Source: RFTU01 sp046094505
Lineage (GTDB): Bacteria > Pseudomonadota > Gammaproteobacteria > Burkholderiales > Burkholderiaceae_C
Reading direction: 5' to 3'
DNA length: 64,000 nucleotides
NCBI GenBank assembly: GCA_046094505.1
Contig: JBJTHN010000001.1
Coordinates: 20,049 to 84,048 of the forward strand
How positions within the stretch are numbered: the first letter of the stretch is position 1; every line of letters begins with the position of its first letter. A model generated the notes under the pieces. That model was not told the DNA's origin. It saw nothing but the letters and a program-made list of their open reading frames with translations, and did no database searches. Shown piece by piece: positions 62,600 through 64,000 of this stretch. Made by a program: the position numbers and the translations under genes.

Positions 62600-62646
62600 G
62601 CGCGGTCCTCGCGACGTCCGGCTGCCTGGGTGCGGTCTATCTGACC

Positions 62647-64000
62647 TCAGGCCTTGGGCCGTGAAGCGGGCTTGGCCGAAGCACGTTTTGTGAGCTTGGC
62701 TCTCTGGGCACCCACATCGTGGCGGCGTAACCAGTCGAAGAATTCGCCGTACCACAGCCGTGAGTTACGGGGCTTGAGGATCCAGTGGTTTTCGTCGGGG
62801 AACCACACGAGCCGCGCATCCACGCCACGCGCCTTGAGCGTGTTGTAGTAGGCCAGGCCCTGCGCATCGGGCACGCGGTAGTCGAGCTGACCGTGAATCA
62901 CCAGCGTGGGTGTCTTCATGTGCTGCGCAAAGGCGTGCGGGCTTTGGGCATGAACCCGCGCCATGTCGTCCCAGTACCATGCGCCCAGCTCCTTGGCATG
63001 CCAGGTGTAGGCATCGTCGGCAAACATGGCGGTCCAATCGAAGCAGCCCGCGTGGCAGATGTAGGCCGCGTAGCGGCCGGGCTTCACGTGTCCGTTCATC
63101 CACGCCACCATGTAGCCGCCATAGCTGCCGCCGGTGGCAAACACCCGTTTGCGGTCGGCCCACGGCTTCTTAAGCAGGGCATCGGTGGCGGCCTCGACGT
63201 CCTGCAGCTCCAGCTCGCCCCAGCGGCCGCTGATGCTGTCCTTGAAGGCATAGCCGAAGCTGCTGGAGCCGTGATAGTTCACCGCGGCCACCACATAGCC
63301 TTGAGCCGCGAAGGTCTGCACATTCCAGCGGTAGTGGAAGGCATCACCGAAAGCCGTGTGCGGCCCGCCGTGGATCACCTGCAGCAGCGGGTACTTCTTC
63401 TTGGGGTTGAAGCCCGGCGGATAGGTCACCCACAGCTGCACCCGGTCGCCTTGGGCGCCGGTGATCCACATCTCTTCGGTATGCCCCATGGTGATGGGCT
63501 TGAGCACGGCATCGTTGAACTCTTCAATGCGGCGCGGGGCCTGCTGGCCCACGCTGGCGTGCACCTGTGCCGGATGATCGACGCCATCGGCCACGGTGAC
63601 CAACACGTCACCGCACACGTCGAAGGCCTGCACCCAGCCTCCATCGGCCACCACTTCAGCGCCATTGGCGGCCAGGGTCCATCGCCACAGGTGCTGTCGG
63701 CCCTCTTCCTCGGCGGTGAACAAGAGGCTGTGGCCATCATCGGCCCAGCGCAAGGGTGCGTTGACCTCGTGGTCCCACTGGGCACTGAGCACGCGCCAAC
63801 CTAGCGGCCGTGACCACAGCGCCAACTGCGACGGCATGGTGTGTTTACGGCCCTGGTGGCTGGCCAAGAAGGCAATCTGCTGGCCATCGGGGCTGTAGCG
63901 AGGCGCACTGAAGTCCCACTGCGCATCCCGCGCGATCACCGTGACCTTGCGGGTCTTGAGGTCCATTTCCGCCAGCGCGTAGCGGCCGTCCATGCGCTTT
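62647..64000 (-). CDS. S9-family prolyl oligopeptidase (5' end beyond window)
   Basis: About 450 C-terminal residues of an alpha/beta-hydrolase peptidase; the frame is open at the window edge so the start is missing. The visible part contains the end of a beta-propeller (SPDGQQIAFLASHQGR) and the catalytic domain with nucleophile Ser in GGSYGGYMVAW, Asp in HGQLDYRVP and His in DENHWI. LQVIHGGPHTAFGDAFHYRWN is typical of acylaminoacyl-peptidase/DPP-like members. Substrate not defined. Confidence 0.92.
   Translation of the reverse strand, partial: KRMDGRYALAEMDLKTRKVTVIARDAQWDFSAPRYSPDGQQIAFLASHQGRKHTMPSQLALWSRPLGWRVLSAQWDHEVNAPLRWADDGHSLLFTAEEEGRQHLWRWTLAANGAEVVADGGWVQAFDVCGDVLVTVADGVDHPAQVHASVGQQAPRRIEEFNDAVLKPITMGHTEEMWITGAQGDRVQLWVTYPPGFNPKKKYPLLQVIHGGPHTAFGDAFHYRWNVQTFAAQGYVVAAVNYHGSSSFGYAFKDSISGRWGELELQDVEAATDALLKKPWADRKRVFATGGSYGGYMVAWMNGHVKPGRYAAYICHAGCFDWTAMFADDAYTWHAKELGAWYWDDMARVHAQSPHAFAQHMKTPTLVIHGQLDYRVPDAQGLAYYNTLKARGVDARLVWFPDENHWILKPRNSRLWYGEFFDWLRRHDVGAQRAKLTKRASAKPASRPKA

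Overview
This 64 kb window is a high-GC, gene-dense bacterial chromosome segment. Its gene content and order point to a betaproteobacterium of the order Burkholderiales, probably family Comamonadaceae; I cannot name the genus. The markers are hisI-hisE-HIT-tatABC, petABC-sspA-sspB, secA-argJ, ubiE/ubiJ/ubiB, fmdB-DUF502-aspS-nudB-clsB, and moeB-ctpA. Almost every base is coding or in a short spacer, and no gene-free stretch exceeds 300 bases. There is no CRISPR array, insertion sequence or prophage.

Layout. 1-9 kb: end of an unknown gene, slmA, the repair nuclease gene pdeM, glycogen synthesis (glgC, glgA), a DUF815 ATPase, a NUDIX hydrolase, the end of histidine synthesis, and Tat export. 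8.8-16.4 kb: a Do-like protease (reverse strand), a Nif3-like protein, pdxA, the cytochrome bc1 operon petABC, sspA/sspB and tRNA-Thr. 16.4-28.3 kb: DUF721/DciA-like and YchJ genes (reverse), secA, argJ, an MFS exporter, a 1.3-thousand-residue FAD/Fe-S oxidoreductase, a HIT protein, a DUF971 protein and ubiE. 28.3-39.5 kb: manC (reverse, interrupting the ubi genes), ubiJ, ubiB, a sodium:solute symporter, fmdB, DUF502, aspS, nudB, an EEP phosphohydrolase and clsB. 39.5-46.7 kb: the ligase-associated DNA repair genes (exonuclease, ATP-dependent ligase, DEXH helicase) with an asparaginase and a DUF429 gene between them. 46.7-53.3 kb: galE, remnants of an AMP-ligase and an acyl carrier protein, moeB, ctpA, and an iron(III) ABC transporter with a candidate Fur box. 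53.3-60.1 kb: a selenium island. 60.1-64 kb: a porin remnant, tRNA-Arg, queD, queE, a VWA protein and a truncated S9 peptidase.

The most interesting block is 53.3-60.1 kb. It carries senB (selenosugar synthase family), senA (selenoneine synthase, EgtB-like), egtD (hercynine synthesis) and a four-gene PhnD/C/E/E-type ABC transporter whose binding protein resembles the family suggested to carry selenium oxyanions. Together they form a proposed route from selenium uptake to selenoneine; the selenophosphate synthetase (senC/selD) is not in the window. Second, all four components of the ligase-associated DNA damage response are present, but pdeM lies about 38 kb from the other three and a DUF429 putative nuclease is translationally coupled to the helicase. 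Third, at least ten genes have a -10-like hexamer exactly 6 bp before the start codon, which suggests widespread leaderless transcripts. All calls come from reading sequence motifs and gene context; no database search was run.
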